Origin: Pseudomonadota bacterium
GTDB lineage: Bacteria > Pseudomonadota > Gammaproteobacteria > Berkiellales > Berkiellaceae
Length of the DNA: 64,000 bases
Assembly: GCA_018242045.1 (NCBI GenBank)
Contig: JAFECR010000006.1
Location: 138,993 to 202,992, forward strand
Reading direction: 5' to 3'
The position numbers and the translations under genes were made by a program. Positions within the stretch are counted from its first letter, which is position 1. Every line of letters begins with the position of its first letter. Below the pieces are notes generated by a model that had not been told where the DNA came from, did no database searches, and saw only the letters and a program-made list of their open reading frames with translations. Positions 28,069 through 36,849 of the stretch are shown here, in pieces.

Positions 28069-29145
28069 ATGATGATAAGTCATGTTTCAAAAACTTGGTT
28101 TAAAAAGAAAATCCTGAATTGGTACCTTGCGCATGGGCGCCATGATTTGCCTTGGAAACGTCCTATCACACCCTATCGCGTTTGGGTATCTGAAATCATG
28201 CTGCAACAAACTCAAGTTTCAACCGTCATTCCCTATTTTGAAAAATTTATACGCGCTTTTCCCGATGTCTATCAGCTTGCCGATGCAAGCATTGATTCTG
28301 TATTACACCACTGGGCAGGGCTCGGTTATTATGCTAGGGGCAGAAACTTACATAAAAGTGCCAAACTGATTGTTAAGGAGTTTGCAGGAGAAGTACCAAA
28401 CACTTTGGAAACACTTTTAGATCTACCGGGCATTGGTTTATCAACCGCGGGCGCTATCCTTGCTCAAGCCTTTAATACTAAGGCAACCATTTGTGATGGC
28501 AATGTGAAGCGCGTGCTGGCACGTTTTCATCGTCTTCAAGGCCCTTTAGGGCAAAAAGCGGTTGAAGATGCTTTATGGCAAATGGCCCACTATTATACTC
28601 CCACCAAGCAAGTAGCAGATTACACTCAAGCCATCATGGATATCGGTGCAACTATTTGCACTCGCGTTAAACCACTTTGCGCTCATTGCCCAGTACAATC
28701 ACACTGTCAAGCTTATCAACAAGACAAACCAGAAAACTTCCCGCAAAGGACGAAATCAAAAAAACTGCCGTTACATCTCAAATGGGTTGGATGCCTTTTA
28801 AATAGTAAACAAGAAATTCTGCTAGAAAAGCGCCCAACTCAAGGGATTTGGGGCGGCTTGTGGAGCTTGCCTGAATTTACCAGCGAGCAAGCCCTTGACT
28901 GTTTTATTAGCAGCCTTGGAAAAAAAACAAGCAAATCACAAGAATTGCTCCCATTAAAGCACTCTTTTACCCATTTTCGTTTACTGCTTCATCCTACGCT
29001 ATATCACTTTAAAAGCGCTTTTTTGTTCAAAAACCCCAATTTTCGCTGGGTGAGCGCCCAAGGGTTAGCCACCTTAGGACTACCAACGCCAATTCAAAAA
29101 ATTGTAAACTATGACATCATCGTCAAAAAAATGAGAAAGTTATGA
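28069..29145 (+). CDS. mutY: Adenine DNA glycosylase MutY
   Basis: MutY removes A mispaired with 8-oxoguanine. The 358-residue protein has the catalytic Glu in [10 protein letters not shown], the helix-hairpin-helix [13 protein letters not shown], the catalytic Asp region [11 protein letters not shown], and the iron-sulfur cluster cysteines [19 protein letters not shown]-terminal NUDIX-like domain follows from about 235. It overlaps yggX by four bases (ATGA), in the order asmA-mutY-yggX as in Pseudomonas. Confidence 0.96.
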   Translation: MMISHVSKTWFKKKILNWYLAHGRHDLPWKRPITPYRVWVSEIMLQQTQVSTVIPYFEKFIRAFPDVYQLADASIDSVLHHWAGLGYYARGRNLHKSAKLIVKEFAGEVPNTLETLLDLPGIGLSTAGAILAQAFNTKATICDGNVKRVLARFHRLQGPLGQKAVEDALWQMAHYYTPTKQVADYTQAIMDIGATICTRVKPLCAHCPVQSHCQAYQQDKPENFPQRTKSKKLPLHLKWVGCLLNSKQEILLEKRPTQGIWGGLWSLPEFTSEQALDCFISSLGKKTSKSQELLPLKHSFTHFRLLLHPTLYHFKSAFLFKNPNFRWVSAQGLATLGLPTPIQKIVNYDIIVKKMRKL

Positions 29146-29414
29146 ATCAACGCCTTGTCTTTTGTCAAAAATTACAAAAAGAAGCACCTGGCTTAAGTAA
29201 TTTGCCTTATCCAGGCCCGCTAGGGCAAAGGATCTTTGAATCTATTTGTTTAGAAGCGTGGCACTTGTGGCTTAAACATCAAACGCTGTTAATCAACGAA
29301 AACCGCTTGAATGTCCTTGACCCTAAAGCACGGACTTTTTTAGAACAAGAAATGGAAAAATTTTTCTTTGAAGGAACCAGTCAAAAGCCAGCAGGTTACA
29401 AACCGCTAGAATGA
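29142..29414 (+). CDS. yggX: Probable Fe(2+)-trafficking protein YggX
   Basis: A 90-residue YggX protein, associated with protection of iron-sulfur enzymes from oxidation. [27 protein letters not shown] and the C-terminal [11 protein letters not shown] are diagnostic. Its coupling to mutY, an iron-sulfur enzyme, by a four-base overlap fits the usual order. Confidence 0.95.
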   Translation: MNQRLVFCQKLQKEAPGLSNLPYPGPLGQRIFESICLEAWHLWLKHQTLLINENRLNVLDPKARTFLEQEMEKFFFEGTSQKPAGYKPLE

Positions 29415-29452
29415 ACAACTCATTAGTAAGTTAAATGTATATTTATATTTGC

Positions 29453-29481
29453 TTGACAGCGTTTTAGAGTTACAGTTTAAT
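29453..29481 (+). promoter_or_regulatory. Sigma-70 promoter for tRNA-Phe
   Basis: A perfect -35 TTGACA at 29453-29458 and -10 TTTAAT at 29476-29481 are separated by 17 bases. A GC-rich discriminator (ACCGCTCGC) follows. An inverted repeat TCGCTT-A-AAGCGA at 29488-29500 covers the expected start of transcription. Confidence 0.7.
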
Positions 29482-29515
29482 TACCGCTCGCTTAAAGCGA
29501 CTTACTTTTAGAACA

Positions 29516-29591
<76 letters not shown>

Positions 29592-29621
29592 TCTTGTCAG
29601 TGCTCGCAAAAAGTTGTCTTT

Positions 29622-30419
29622 CTAAGCTTGGCTCTTTGCTTTAAGATATGCAATGTAACGCATGATATTGCCAGCGTTTTCTTTGCCCGTACCCAAAATA
29701 TGGGTATAAAACTCAATGATGATCTGTGCTGCCGTGTTTGCTGGGATCTGATTGTCTGTAAATGTGCTTCTAACAAGCCCTTCGCCAAATTTATTTCCCA
29801 AATCTGTTAAAACGCCTTGCAACAAAGGGGCCGCTTGTTTTTCATTCAATGGTGTTTTGCTTTGACTTGCGGCTTCTATCACGAATCGCTTAGTATCTAA
29901 AAGAAGCGCTAATTTATTTTGAAAATCTTGATTTTGATAAAGTGCATTTAAATCGTATTCAATCTTATCACTGCCATTTTCTAATTTTACCACCGCTCGC
30001 GGATCTTGCGAATTAAGATAATGGTATAAATCTAGGGTGGCTTTAAGATAAAGTACAACATAATCATCAGAAGCTTGACCAAGGCTTTGATAGAAAATCT
30101 TATTCACTAATTGCGCTGAATCATTGGCAATTAACGTTGGCTGATCTTTTTTAAGATGCTGTTTCGCAGTTTTGATATAATCTGAATACTCTGTAGGGTA
30201 ATGCCTACTAATCAATGCAAAAAGGGCTTGTTTCTTAATTTCATGCTCAAATTGCCAGCCCAAATAAGTTGAATAAAAATAAGGAGAAATACCAAAGCAA
30301 ACTACGCCAAAAGCAAGTGCAACAATGAAGCCTATCATTTTACCATTTTTACTTTTCATAAACCAAATAGGAATTGTGCCTACTAAAAATCCGCCAAGAC
30401 CAATCCAAACTTGAAACAT
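29622..30419 (-). CDS. Hypothetical membrane-anchored protein
   Basis: A 265-residue protein that I do not recognise. Two hydrophobic segments near the N-terminus (about 3-20 and 28-48) are followed by a mostly helical soluble region. It starts 3 bases after the stop of the Sel1-like gene at 30423, so the pair are almost certainly one operon. It ends 30 bases from the tRNA-Phe gene, tail to tail. Confidence 0.7.
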   Translation of the reverse strand: MFQVWIGLGGFLVGTIPIWFMKSKNGKMIGFIVALAFGVVCFGISPYFYSTYLGWQFEHEIKKQALFALISRHYPTEYSDYIKTAKQHLKKDQPTLIANDSAQLVNKIFYQSLGQASDDYVVLYLKATLDLYHYLNSQDPRAVVKLENGSDKIEYDLNALYQNQDFQNKLALLLDTKRFVIEAASQSKTPLNEKQAAPLLQGVLTDLGNKFGEGLVRSTFTDNQIPANTAAQIIIEFYTHILGTGKENAGNIMRYIAYLKAKSQA

Positions 30420-30422
30420 GCA

Positions 30423-31322
30423 TTACCCCTTATTTACTGTCTTTGGATGAGTATCTCTGGTTTTAGATCTAACTCTTTTCAGATCTTCTTCAATTTCCCT
30501 TTTGTAAGCTTTAGGTGTCCTTGCATTTTTTAAAGCAGCATTATACCACTTAATGGCCATCGCTTTATTGTCATAACCGTTTTCATAAATATTACCCAAT
30601 TGATGCTGAGCTACGAAATTATTGCTTTGCGCTTTATCTTTTATCGCTTTATTAATGCAAATCTTGGCGTCAAGTGCATCTTTGAGTTTAAGGCATTTCA
30701 TTTGAGCATCCAACGATACTTGCGCTTCTTTATAAACAATCAGGAATTCTTTTTCATTTAAACGTTCAGCCTTATGTATTTCATCTTTCAACATTTTTTG
30801 ACGCATTTCATAATAATTATTCACTTCTTTTACTTCGTCTTTTCCTGGACCAATATTATTAGGGTCTTGTAATTGTGCTTCACTTTTTTCAATCATCTCC
30901 AAAATAAAATCTTTGAATCTAGCTGGGGTTTGTGGGTTTTCTATCGCTTTTTTATACCAGATCAAAGCCGCTTGGAGTTGCTGATCGAAACGATAGATAT
31001 TGCCAACTTCCATTTGGGCAATAAAATTGTTTTTCTGTGCTAATTTCTTAAGTGACTCATCCAAACAGATCCGAATATCTATTTCCTCTTTTTCTCTATA
31101 ACAAAAGGAAAAATCTTCTAACATGCTTTCTGTCATATTACAAATCAATAGGATATCTTTATCGTCAGCGCCTGATTCTTTTGTTTGTCTCACCAATTGT
31201 TTGTCTTTTTGAAGTTGCTGCTCTTTTTGTTTAATGTCTTCTGATAAAGGTATGTCTGCTGCCAGCAAATTTCCCATCATCCCACTGCTTAGCAGTAAAA
31301 TAAGGTAAACACCTTTATTCAT
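30423..31322 (-). CDS. Exported Sel1-like/TPR repeat protein
   Basis: A 299-residue protein with a signal peptide ending near LLAADIP. Two related blocks, each about 65 residues, contain (N)NF(I/V)AQ..(V/L)GNIY, then A(L/I).WY(K/N).A(I/L).N..TP.(R/A)(F/Y)K, and are Sel1-like repeats. Each is preceded by a Cys-containing helical stretch (CLDES..., CINKA...), so the whole unit appears duplicated. The ATG at 31322 is preferred over one two codons upstream because GAAGAG is 8 bases before it. Sel1-like proteins often act as protein-interaction scaffolds; the partner is unknown. Confidence 0.75.
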   Translation of the reverse strand: MNKGVYLILLLSSGMMGNLLAADIPLSEDIKQKEQQLQKDKQLVRQTKESGADDKDILLICNMTESMLEDFSFCYREKEEIDIRICLDESLKKLAQKNNFIAQMEVGNIYRFDQQLQAALIWYKKAIENPQTPARFKDFILEMIEKSEAQLQDPNNIGPGKDEVKEVNNYYEMRQKMLKDEIHKAERLNEKEFLIVYKEAQVSLDAQMKCLKLKDALDAKICINKAIKDKAQSNNFVAQHQLGNIYENGYDNKAMAIKWYNAALKNARTPKAYKREIEEDLKRVRSKTRDTHPKTVNKG

Positions 31323-31471
31323 AAGCATCGCTCTTCATTTTGGCCAAGTGTTATAAGTATAGTAGATACAGCAAATAAGTTATTCAACTCATAACATAAA
31401 CTAAACCCATACTCCCGATTGCCTTGGGTTAGTCCGGCAGGATAGAATATCGAAGTTCTAGTAATTAAATA

Positions 31472-32335
31472 ATGATTATGTTATCCGAAGAAATCGCACC
31501 GCTACAATTTTTGACCAGACTACCGGAAGAATTTGCTCAGAATTTAATAGCTCAAGGGAGCTGTGAAGTTAATGCTGTCTTAGTTGGAAGTGATATCAAC
31601 CTTAAAGCACTTACCAATAGAACTTTAGTTCGCAAAGAATCGGTATTCGTCAGTTTATCAGACAAAAGCATCGCTATTATTTACCCTTATGGTGCCATTG
31701 TTTTTTTTAATACAACTACCTCAGCTACTGTTGAATTAATCACACGTTGCCAAAGTTTTGTTACTCAATTGCTATCAACCCCTGAAACAGAACAATTTAC
31801 TGTCCTATTCCAACCGGATCAGCCTGAAGGGGTAATTCAAGGCAAAGTGTCTATTAAAAAAATCACGAAAGAGCACTTAGAAATTATAGGCTCAGCTCTC
31901 TCTAAAAGTGTGGTTTTAGAATATCATGAAAACCGTATTGGCAATCTATTTGACAAAATTGAACCCATTGCTAAAAGTTTAAAAGATCAAGGCAAGCTTG
32001 GGCACCGTGCTAACGATTTGCTTAAGCACATTGGTGCCAGCATTTTAATGGTACAAGAAATGGTCGGTAAAATTGAGGTTACCGAAAAACCGCTCCTGCT
32101 GTGGGAGCATAGCGAACTAGAAACGCTTCATGCGCAGCTAATAGAAGATCTTGAAATTATTGATAGACAGAAAAACTTAGAGCGCAAACTTGGACTAATC
32201 TCAAGCACCGCGCAAATTTCTCTAGAAGTATTGCAGCAACACCACAGCCATCGCTTAGAATATTACATTATTATCCTAATAGCGATAGAAACCATTTTGC
32301 ATATCTATGATTTGTTTTTTTCCACTCTCTTCTAA
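31472..32335 (+). CDS. RMD1/YagE (DUF155) family protein
   Basis: A 287-residue protein of the RMD1/DUF155 family, known from mitochondria and many bacteria. The central IYPYGAIVFFN region, SALSKSVVLEYHENRIGNLFDKIEPIA and a C-terminal transmembrane segment (about 263-283) fit the family. Its bacterial function is unknown. It stands alone and converges on the symporter gene with 10 bases between. Confidence 0.8.
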   Translation: MIMLSEEIAPLQFLTRLPEEFAQNLIAQGSCEVNAVLVGSDINLKALTNRTLVRKESVFVSLSDKSIAIIYPYGAIVFFNTTTSATVELITRCQSFVTQLLSTPETEQFTVLFQPDQPEGVIQGKVSIKKITKEHLEIIGSALSKSVVLEYHENRIGNLFDKIEPIAKSLKDQGKLGHRANDLLKHIGASILMVQEMVGKIEVTEKPLLLWEHSELETLHAQLIEDLEIIDRQKNLERKLGLISSTAQISLEVLQQHHSHRLEYYIIILIAIETILHIYDLFFSTLF

Positions 32336-32345
32336 AGGCTTCTCA

Positions 32346-33737
32346 TTAAACCCTTTCAGCAGCCACCGCTGTTTTTTGTTCTAATAAATGTACGCTGATA
32401 AAAACAATGAGATTAACGACAATACCTACTAATGCGCCATTAAAGGTGGTTTCCCCCATAAATGCTAGCCAAAAACAGGTTGCACTGATCCCAGCAAGGC
32501 AGCCTAACCAAAAGGCACTAGCACATGCACGTACGCCAAAAATACCCGCAACTAAAGGCACTAAAATAAATGGTGTCCAAAAATTGTAGGCCGTTAATAA
32601 AATATCTAAGGCGCTTTTAGTGGTAATAGCAAATATGGCTCCTATTCCTCCCACCAAAACGGTCACGATACGCGACCATCTCAATTCAACATCGCCGCTA
32701 AAGGCTCCCTTTTTGGCTAACGGTTTCATCACATCATGACTAATAGAAATCGCAGCAGCATTTAAAAATGAATCAGCAGAAGACATCACAACTGCCATCA
32801 TGCCAGCAATCGCTAAACCCTTTAATCCTGTCGGCATCACGGTGGTAATAACATAGGGTAATGCTAAATTGGGATCCAATTGCGGATTAATTGTTAATGC
32901 TATCAATCCGATAACACCCACTAATAAAAAGAAGGGGATCGACAACATGCCGCTCCAAAAAGTACCTCGTGCTGTTTCTTTAAAATTTTTACCGATTAAC
33001 AATCTTTGCACATAAGGTGGCACTAAAGTTTCACCAAAAAAGAAATTTAAAAATAATCCCAAAACGGTTACAAGCGATAAAGAACCAAAAAGTGAAAGAT
33101 GATCAATTGACACGCTATGCATGATCTTGTCACATCCACCAGCATAGTTAAGCCCAAAGATAAGCACTAGCGGCAAAGCGACGATAAGCACACAAAAATG
33201 AATAACATCATTTGCAACGACGGATTTCATACCGCCCAGCGCAGCATAAGTCACGACAATAATAGTGCCGACTACAATCCCATAAGTAGAATCGATCCCG
33301 GTAAGGACATTCAGTACATGGCCAAAGGCTGCAAATTGAGCTCCCGCAATCCCTGCACAAACTAATCCGGAAGCAACGCCAGTCAATATTTTTGATTTTT
33401 TGCCGTAAAGTTGTCCCATAATGTCCCCGACTGACATCGCTTCTTTAAATGGGGTTAAGCGCGGCGTAATTAGGGTTGCAACTAAAATTTCTTTAACACT
33501 AAAACCCCATAAAGCCACAACATAAACAACGCCTATCGTAAATACCTTTTCAGCCAATCCCATGGTGAAACCACCACCAATAAAGGAAGCGGATAAGGTG
33601 GCAAAAATAAAAGCGGCACTATACCCACGGCTACCTGTGGAAAAATCATTTACATCTTTAACAGAGTTACTCACCCAAATTCCAACAAATAAAATCAGGG
33701 CGAAATAAGCAGCGATGACAATATAATCCACGGTCAT
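32346..33737 (-). CDS. Sodium:solute symporter family protein
   Basis: A 463-residue membrane protein with about 12-13 hydrophobic segments and the SSS-family pattern: an N-terminal DYIVIAAYF helix, DFSTGSRGYSAAF, SASFIGGGFTMGLAEKVF, and GLAIAGMMAVVMSSADSFLNAAA. The substrate cannot be assigned. A 297-base AT-rich gap lies upstream. Confidence 0.88.
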   Translation of the reverse strand: MTVDYIVIAAYFALILFVGIWVSNSVKDVNDFSTGSRGYSAAFIFATLSASFIGGGFTMGLAEKVFTIGVVYVVALWGFSVKEILVATLITPRLTPFKEAMSVGDIMGQLYGKKSKILTGVASGLVCAGIAGAQFAAFGHVLNVLTGIDSTYGIVVGTIIVVTYAALGGMKSVVANDVIHFCVLIVALPLVLIFGLNYAGGCDKIMHSVSIDHLSLFGSLSLVTVLGLFLNFFFGETLVPPYVQRLLIGKNFKETARGTFWSGMLSIPFFLLVGVIGLIALTINPQLDPNLALPYVITTVMPTGLKGLAIAGMMAVVMSSADSFLNAAAISISHDVMKPLAKKGAFSGDVELRWSRIVTVLVGGIGAIFAITTKSALDILLTAYNFWTPFILVPLVAGIFGVRACASAFWLGCLAGISATCFWLAFMGETTFNGALVGIVVNLIVFISVHLLEQKTAVAAERV

Positions 33738-34034
33738 AAGTCTTCTCCACTTAGGAAGTTAATTCTCTACAAGGTAACTCAAAATTGAGTTGAGAGTACA
33801 GAATTATTGTGATCCACGAAAGTTGTGCACAGGTGTTTTAGTTAAAAATCCAAATTTTCAACTTTTTGTTTTTCAGGCGCCAAGCCTCTTGACTTTATTA
33901 ACGCTATGATTTTTATAGCTTTTTAATAATAACAATGTGATTAAACCAACTTGAATTTCTATTTTTACCAAAATCCTCATTAGCTTAACAACAATTCATC
34001 CACAAAGTTATCCACAGAAAAACTTGTTTGGTAT
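33738..34034. other. AT-rich intergenic region with DnaA-box-like motifs
   Basis: This gap between the symporter and cysQ has no gene. It holds a perfect DnaA box TTATCCACA at 34008-34016, a one-mismatch copy TCATCCACA at 33996-34004, TTGTGCACA at 33823-33831 and a weaker TGATCCACG at 33810-33818, all in the same direction. The stretch 33835-33995 between them is very AT-rich. The symporter promoter must also lie here. Confidence 0.4.
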
Positions 34035-34862
34035 TTAGCTTGAAATTTTATGAAGCTTTTGCAGCCAGTTGATATCGCTATCCCCCGCGACAAGAAAGCT
34101 ACCTTGCTTTAAGCTGCCGCTACAATTGTATTCCAATGGATGTCCTGTTAGTGAAATGATAAGGCCACCTGCTTCTTTAATTAGACAATGACCAGCGGCA
34201 TTATCCCATTCGCTTGTTGAGCCCAAACGCAACATTAGATCAGCCTCTCCACTGGCAAGCTTAGCAAATTTTAAAGCACTGCCTTGATATTGAATGCTAA
34301 CTTCGCCCAAGTTTGCTAACAGCGGTTGCAGTTGAATATCCTGACAGTGATGACTCAACAACAAACGCAAAGGGTTCTGACAAGAGGTCGTCGTCAAGAT
34401 CCGTTGAGATCCAGATAAATCATATTGATAAGCACCGCCCCCATGCCATGCCACATAACCACGTTTTTGCACTGGGGCATAGATAACGCCTATGATGGGT
34501 TGATGATGCGCAATCAATGCAATATTGACGGCAAATTCATCATTACGGGCTAAAAATTCTCTTGTTCCATCCAAAGGATCAACGCACCAATACCGCTGCC
34601 AAGTGCGACGCTCGTCAAAAAGCACTTGTTTACCCTCTTCAGATAAAATCGGTGCGGGGCCATTCTCATCTAAAACAAAGTGCTCAAGACCGTGATAAAT
34701 AATATCATGCGCTGCTTTATCTGCAGCCGTTAAAGGTGAATTGTCTTCCTTATATTCAGTTAAGATCTCTTTATCATAGGCATAATACGTCATAATAGTT
34801 TCGCCTGCTTTTTTGGCAAGCGCATAGGCATGTAAAGCCCAATCTGCTATCTTGGTCATCAA
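34035..34862 (-). CDS. cysQ: 3'(2'),5'-bisphosphate nucleotidase CysQ
   Basis: CysQ hydrolyses PAP to AMP, a by-product of sulfate assimilation and ACP modification. The 275-residue inositol-phosphatase-fold protein has the metal-binding EE in LSEEGK, WCVDPLDGTREF and the C-terminal SEWDNAAGHCLIKEAGG. Its start overlaps the end of the S9 peptidase gene by four bases, so the two are co-translated. Confidence 0.93.
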   Translation of the reverse strand: MMTKIADWALHAYALAKKAGETIMTYYAYDKEILTEYKEDNSPLTAADKAAHDIIYHGLEHFVLDENGPAPILSEEGKQVLFDERRTWQRYWCVDPLDGTREFLARNDEFAVNIALIAHHQPIIGVIYAPVQKRGYVAWHGGGAYQYDLSGSQRILTTTSCQNPLRLLLSHHCQDIQLQPLLANLGEVSIQYQGSALKFAKLASGEADLMLRLGSTSEWDNAAGHCLIKEAGGLIISLTGHPLEYNCSGSLKQGSFLVAGDSDINWLQKLHKISS

Positions 34863-36721
34863 CCAGCTCTTTCTTCAACATTAAAAACTTTTAGAAAAAA
34901 CGCACGCTGTTTTTCAAGTGCTGTTATACGATTTTCTGCTTTTCTAAAACCATGCTGTTCTCCTTTAAATAACCAATATTCCGTTAATATGCCTTGTTGT
35001 TTTAGAGCATCAAACATCAATTGTGCTTGCGAAGGCGGCACAATTTTATCTTCATCTCCTTGAAAAAAAATAATCGGCTTGTTTAATTTGTCAACATGAA
35101 AAAGAGGAGATAGTGCTTCATATTTACTTTTCTCTTGTGGATAACGTCCTATTAAATTATCTAAATAGTGCTTTTCAAACTTATGCGTATCGTTTACCAA
35201 CGCAGCCAAATCGCTTACGCCATAATGGCTTGCTCCAACATGGAAGGTATCTGTAAAAACAAGTGCCGCCAAAGTCGTATACCCTCCTGCGCTATTTCCT
35301 GTTATTGCCAATTTACTCTTATCCACCAATCCTTGATTGACAAGAAAAAGTGCTGCATTTTCACAATCTTTCACATCATCATTTCCCCAATGTTGGTACA
35401 AGCGATGACGATATGCCCTACCATAACCTGTGCTGCCAGCATAATTAACGTCAACTACGGCAAATCCGCGACTTGTCCAATATTGAATATCTAAATTGAA
35501 ATTTGAACCACAATTTGCAGTCGGGCCGCCATGAATTTTCACAATTAAAGGGGGAAGCGTTCCTTCAATCCCCTGCGTGCTTTTGTGTTTTGGTGAATAA
35601 AAATAGGCATGTGCTTCTCTGTCTTGACTCTTGAAAGTAATATGCTCAGGCTCACTGATAAAAGCAGGATCCATTGTCATCTTCATGCTTTCTTGAATAA
35701 CGTGCAACTTTTCATTTTCCAACATCAATAGTGCGGCAGGTTTGATTGAAGAATGCCCAATAAATACAATCTTGTTATCTTGTACTTTAATTTGCGAATA
35801 GTTTTGATAAGATAGCGCTAAATCATGAAGCTTGCCATCGAAATAAAATAAGCGCTTTTTTCCATCTTGAAAAAAAGTGCACACCAGGCCATCGCGATAG
35901 AATGCCCATGTTGAAGCACCAAGATTCCAAAGCGGTAATCCAATCTCGCTTTCAACAGAAAATAAGGGGACTAAGTCCTGGCCTTTCACTTGATAAAGAT
36001 TCCACCAATTGGATTTATCACTGACGACAACAAGCTCATTTTGCCCATTCCATTGAGGCTGAAAAAAGGATTGATTTGTGTTTGCATCCACTCGTTTGAC
36101 TTGAGATATCCCGGTTTCTGAAAGCGCCCCTACCCACAATTGCGTATTATCCCAGGGCATATTGGGATGATCCCAACTTATCCAAGCAATTTGTTTGAAA
36201 TCAGCGCTCAAGGCAGGTGAGGCATAAAAATCATTTCCCTTACAAAGCATTGTCACATCACCTGTCATAGGATCAATCAGCGCTAAAAAGTTATCGGGTG
36301 ATATCGCATTTTCTAAATGAGATTCACCTACGGCAATAATTCCAAACGGCGTCATTTTAAAATCTGCAAATCGATAGCCAGGTTGTGTCAATGCGATGGG
36401 AGCTTGATTGGTCTCTAGCCGATAAAGACGCTGATCAGCATCGTTCGTAAAATAGATTGTCCCTTGGTATACAGTAAAAGCCGCACCCCCATATTCATGT
36501 ACTCGGGTACGCGCACTAAAATCAGCAGGTAATATTTCGCTAACTGTTCCATTTTGATATTTTAAAATGACATAACGCCCTTTTTCTTGCGGGCGCACTT
36601 CAGACCAATAAACAGCACCATTATCAAGTACAACATCTTGCAAAGTGACATTGGCAGAAGATGCTAATTCAGCTGTAATTGGTGAATCCCAAGTACCAAA
36701 AGGTGAAGACAACATAAACAT
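34859..36721 (-). CDS. S9 family serine peptidase
   Basis: A 620-residue prolyl-oligopeptidase-type enzyme. An N-terminal beta-propeller region (about 1-350) precedes an alpha/beta hydrolase domain with the nucleophile elbow GNSAGG, an acidic residue in GDEDKIVPP and the His in GEQHGFRK. The HGGPTANCGSNF segment supplies the oxyanion region. There is no signal peptide, so it is probably a cytoplasmic aminoacyl or dipeptidyl peptidase. It overlaps cysQ by four bases. Confidence 0.9.
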   Translation of the reverse strand: MFMLSSPFGTWDSPITAELASSANVTLQDVVLDNGAVYWSEVRPQEKGRYVILKYQNGTVSEILPADFSARTRVHEYGGAAFTVYQGTIYFTNDADQRLYRLETNQAPIALTQPGYRFADFKMTPFGIIAVGESHLENAISPDNFLALIDPMTGDVTMLCKGNDFYASPALSADFKQIAWISWDHPNMPWDNTQLWVGALSETGISQVKRVDANTNQSFFQPQWNGQNELVVVSDKSNWWNLYQVKGQDLVPLFSVESEIGLPLWNLGASTWAFYRDGLVCTFFQDGKKRLFYFDGKLHDLALSYQNYSQIKVQDNKIVFIGHSSIKPAALLMLENEKLHVIQESMKMTMDPAFISEPEHITFKSQDREAHAYFYSPKHKSTQGIEGTLPPLIVKIHGGPTANCGSNFNLDIQYWTSRGFAVVDVNYAGSTGYGRAYRHRLYQHWGNDDVKDCENAALFLVNQGLVDKSKLAITGNSAGGYTTLAALVFTDTFHVGASHYGVSDLAALVNDTHKFEKHYLDNLIGRYPQEKSKYEALSPLFHVDKLNKPIIFFQGDEDKIVPPSQAQLMFDALKQQGILTEYWLFKGEQHGFRKAENRITALEKQRAFFLKVFNVEERAG

Positions 36722-36849
36722 TAATCCCTTAGTTTATAATAAACGGCTATATCCTTTCTAGGCTTAGGCATTGTTGCCTGCTCTCTCACCCCAGTTATGT
36801 AAAGCTTACCTTCCTGGGGATTCGTTCGTTTGGCTGCGCATTTTGGATT

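Noticed and set aside
35136-35144. Perfect DnaA box (reverse strand) in the S9 peptidase gene
   Set aside because: It lies inside a coding region with no neighbouring boxes, so it is most likely chance.
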